A stretch of DNA of 64,000 nucleotides from positions 1 through 64,000 of the forward strand of contig CBIHOF010000009.1 in the NCBI GenBank assembly GCA_966211955.1, written 5' to 3'. Source of the stretch: Albitalea sp966211955 (GTDB taxonomy: Bacteria > Pseudomonadota > Gammaproteobacteria > Burkholderiales > Burkholderiaceae_C). Position numbers and translations under genes: made by a program. The notes beneath the pieces are model-generated. The model was not told where the DNA came from and did no database searches. It saw only the letters and a list, made by a program, of their open reading frames with translations. How positions within the stretch are numbered: position 1 is the stretch's first letter; each line of letters starts with the position of its first letter. Positions 62,604 through 64,000 of this stretch are shown piece after piece.

Positions 62604-63506
62604 ATGAGCGACGCCCATCACCAACACGACGACGACGGTCCGCACGAAGGCCCCATCAAGACACCGAAGCAACTCATCGTTGCGGTGTTCTTCGCGTTCG
62701 TGATCCCGATCATCGGCATCATCTTGCTGGTGAGCTTCGTCGGCGCCGACAAGCGCCCTGCCGCCGGCAGCGATGGCCTGTCGGCCAAGGCGGTGGCCGA
62801 GCGCATCCGCCCGGTCGGCTCGGTGGAAGTGAAGGACGTGAACGACCCGACCTCGCTCAAGAACGGCGAGCAGGTCTACGGTGCTGTGTGCGTGGCCTGC
62901 CACGGCACGGGCAACCTCAACGCACCCAAGTTCGGCGACGCAGCCGCCTGGGCGCCCCGCCTGCCGCAAGGCTTCGAGACGCTGCTCACGCACGCGCTCA
63001 AGGGCAAGGGCGCGATGCCCGCGCAAGGCGGCGGCGATTTCAGCGACCTGGAAGTCGGCCGCGCCGTGGTCTACATGGCCAACAAGGCGGGCGCCAAGTT
63101 CGAGGAGCCCAAGATGAGCGTGCAGGCCACGACGTCGGGCGCCTCGACGGAACCCGCCGCAGCGTCCACCGCCGGCACGACCGCCGTGGCCACCAACAGC
63201 GCCGCGGTGAACCCCTCGGTTCCGGCCGCTGTCACGACGGCCGCGACCACCACGGCAGCCGCGGCCACGGGCGCCGCCCCCGCGCTGTACGGCCAGATCT
63301 GCCAGACCTGCCACGCCAGCGGCGTCGCCAACGCGCCCAAGCTGGGCGACAAGGCCGCCTGGGCGCCGCGCCTCGCGCAAGGCGTGGACGGCCTGACCGC
63401 CAGCGCCATCAAGGGCAAGGGCGCCATGCCGCCAAAGGGTGGCTCCAACGCCAGCGACGCCGACATCAAGGCCGTCGTGAGCTACATGGTGAGCCAGGCG
63501 AAGTAA
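62604..63506 (+). CDS. Membrane-anchored dihaem cytochrome c
   Basis: 300 residues. An N-terminal His-rich cytoplasmic tail, one transmembrane anchor (23-46), then two cytochrome-c5-like domains, each with one haem site: CVACH (96-100) and CQTCH (233-237), with axial Met in KGAMP motifs. The two are near copies (APKFGDAAAWAPRL and APKLGDKAAWAPRL), so they arose by duplication, joined by an Ala/Thr-rich linker (about 172-222). Likely an electron carrier to a terminal oxidase. GAGGA precedes the ATG. Confidence 0.92.
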   Translation: MSDAHHQHDDDGPHEGPIKTPKQLIVAVFFAFVIPIIGIILLVSFVGADKRPAAGSDGLSAKAVAERIRPVGSVEVKDVNDPTSLKNGEQVYGAVCVACHGTGNLNAPKFGDAAAWAPRLPQGFETLLTHALKGKGAMPAQGGGDFSDLEVGRAVVYMANKAGAKFEEPKMSVQATTSGASTEPAAASTAGTTAVATNSAAVNPSVPAAVTTAATTTAAAATGAAPALYGQICQTCHASGVANAPKLGDKAAWAPRLAQGVDGLTASAIKGKGAMPPKGGSNASDADIKAVVSYMVSQAK

Positions 63507-63539
63507 GACCCGCCCGCGCATCCCTCGCCACGAACAAAA

Positions 63540-63568
63540 AGCCGACCTTGCGTCGGCTCTTTGCTTTT
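63540..63568. terminator. Bidirectional terminator
   Basis: AGCCGAC / GTCGGCT with a CTTGC loop. The plus strand is followed by CTTTGCTTTT, and the minus strand by TTTTTG (from the AAAAA at 63536-63540), so it can end both the cytochrome gene and the convergent minus-strand gene. Confidence 0.85.
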
Positions 63569-63587
63569 GTCGGACGTCTCTCGCGGC

Positions 63588-64000
63588 TCAGACTTTCGCG
63601 GGCTGCGAGGCGGCCGGGCTGAGCCGGTAGCCGAATCGCTCGGGCAAATCGGGGAAGCGAATCACCGTGGGGCTCCACAGGCCCGCCTCGATCGCGTCCG
63701 CCGCCGTCTCCATGTCCAGCGTGTGCACGAGTCCGAAGCCGATGTCCGCAGCCAGATACAGCCGCCCGCGCTCATCCACCCACGCGCCATGGACAGTCGC
63801 CGCCTGGCCGGTGTGGCTGACCACCGCCACCGCACCGCCGCCATCGCGGCTCAAGCGCCAGATCCACGGCGCCGCCTCCAGTTCCACGTAGACCCGCTGC
63901 GGACCGTTCTGGAAGAACCAGTTTCCGGCCTCATCAGCCATGTAGTTGCGGTGGATGAATTCGCGCAGCTTCTCATGCAGGATGCGGCTGCCCTTGACCT
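63588..64000 (-). CDS. Unknown protein, C-terminal part
   Basis: The frame is open to the right window edge, so the start is outside; 137 codons are visible. Composition is beta-rich with NGPQRVYVELEAAPWIWRL, ERGRLYLAADIGFGLVHT and a final LPERFGYRL. No family name can be given with confidence. An internal ATG at 63941 is possible but the upstream residues (KLREFIHRNY) look like real protein. Confidence 0.7.
   Translation of the reverse strand, partial: VKGSRILHEKLREFIHRNYMADEAGNWFFQNGPQRVYVELEAAPWIWRLSRDGGGAVAVVSHTGQAATVHGAWVDERGRLYLAADIGFGLVHTLDMETAADAIEAGLWSPTVIRFPDLPERFGYRLSPAASQPAKV

Overview
The window is 64 kb of gene-dense, high-GC DNA with short intergenic gaps and many 4-bp start/stop overlaps. 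Gene content and protein character (trpE-trpG-ltaE-trpD-trpC block, ApaG/MltA pair, type-specific UPF0149 and FeeM-like proteins, fused indolepyruvate:ferredoxin oxidoreductase, KaiC-like ATPase with a hybrid kinase) point to a betaproteobacterium of the order Burkholderiales, most like the Rubrivivax/Leptothrix/Rhizobacter group. This is an inference from protein character only. The region reads as chromosomal backbone with a few accessory inserts. I see no phage, integrase, transposase or CRISPR array.

Layout: 0-1 kb, exbB (cut by the window edge) and tonB. 1.2-7.2 kb, the trp block on the minus strand (trpE, trpG, threonine aldolase, trpD, trpC) followed by ung, headed by a candidate Trp-rich leader peptide and attenuator. 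7.3-16.7 kb, a chalcone-isomerase-like secreted protein, gph with two unknown genes, a membrane hybrid histidine kinase with a small coupled ORF, a FeeM-like N-acyl amino acid synthase, rpe, apaG, mltA and cynS. 16.8-21.7 kb, a signalling block: hybrid kinase with degenerate N-terminal receiver, double-domain KaiC-like ATPase, diguanylate cyclase, Lrp regulator. 21.9-27.8 kb, amino-acid catabolism: fused indolepyruvate:ferredoxin oxidoreductase, hutH and its HutC repressor.

27.9-37.6 kb holds a UPF0149/SEC-C protein, a metallophosphoesterase, two small ORFs, argP/argO/dadA, a TPR protein, an ECF sigma factor with its membrane anti-sigma factor, an Hsp70-like ATPase, a second UPF0149 protein and a probable orphan small RNA ending in a strong terminator. 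37.6-45.5 kb holds a PaaI-type thioesterase, a periplasmic binding protein, two LysR regulators divergent from mmsA and from a type II asparaginase, and a TPR-GGDEF protein.

45.6-53.0 kb is a sugar module: GH2 glycosidase, galT and galK on plus, facing glf (UDP-galactopyranose mutase) and a GH1-like/RmlD-like fusion on minus. 53.2-54.4 kb is a frameshifted YhcG-type nuclease gene. 54.4-57.1 kb is a nitrate/sulfonate-type ABC importer. 57.3-61.2 kb is a tightly coupled run of trypsin-like protease, FHA membrane protein, SDR and hemolysin III. 61.2-64 kb has rlpA, tRNA-Arg(CCG), a dihaem cytochrome c and a partial unknown gene.

The most interesting items are the candidate leaderless trp leader peptide, the GH1-RmlD fusion paired with glf opposite a galactose operon, the KaiC-like ATPase with a pseudo-receiver kinase, the FeeM-like synthase facing a hybrid kinase, and an orphan small-RNA candidate near 37.5 kb. 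None is proven from sequence alone.
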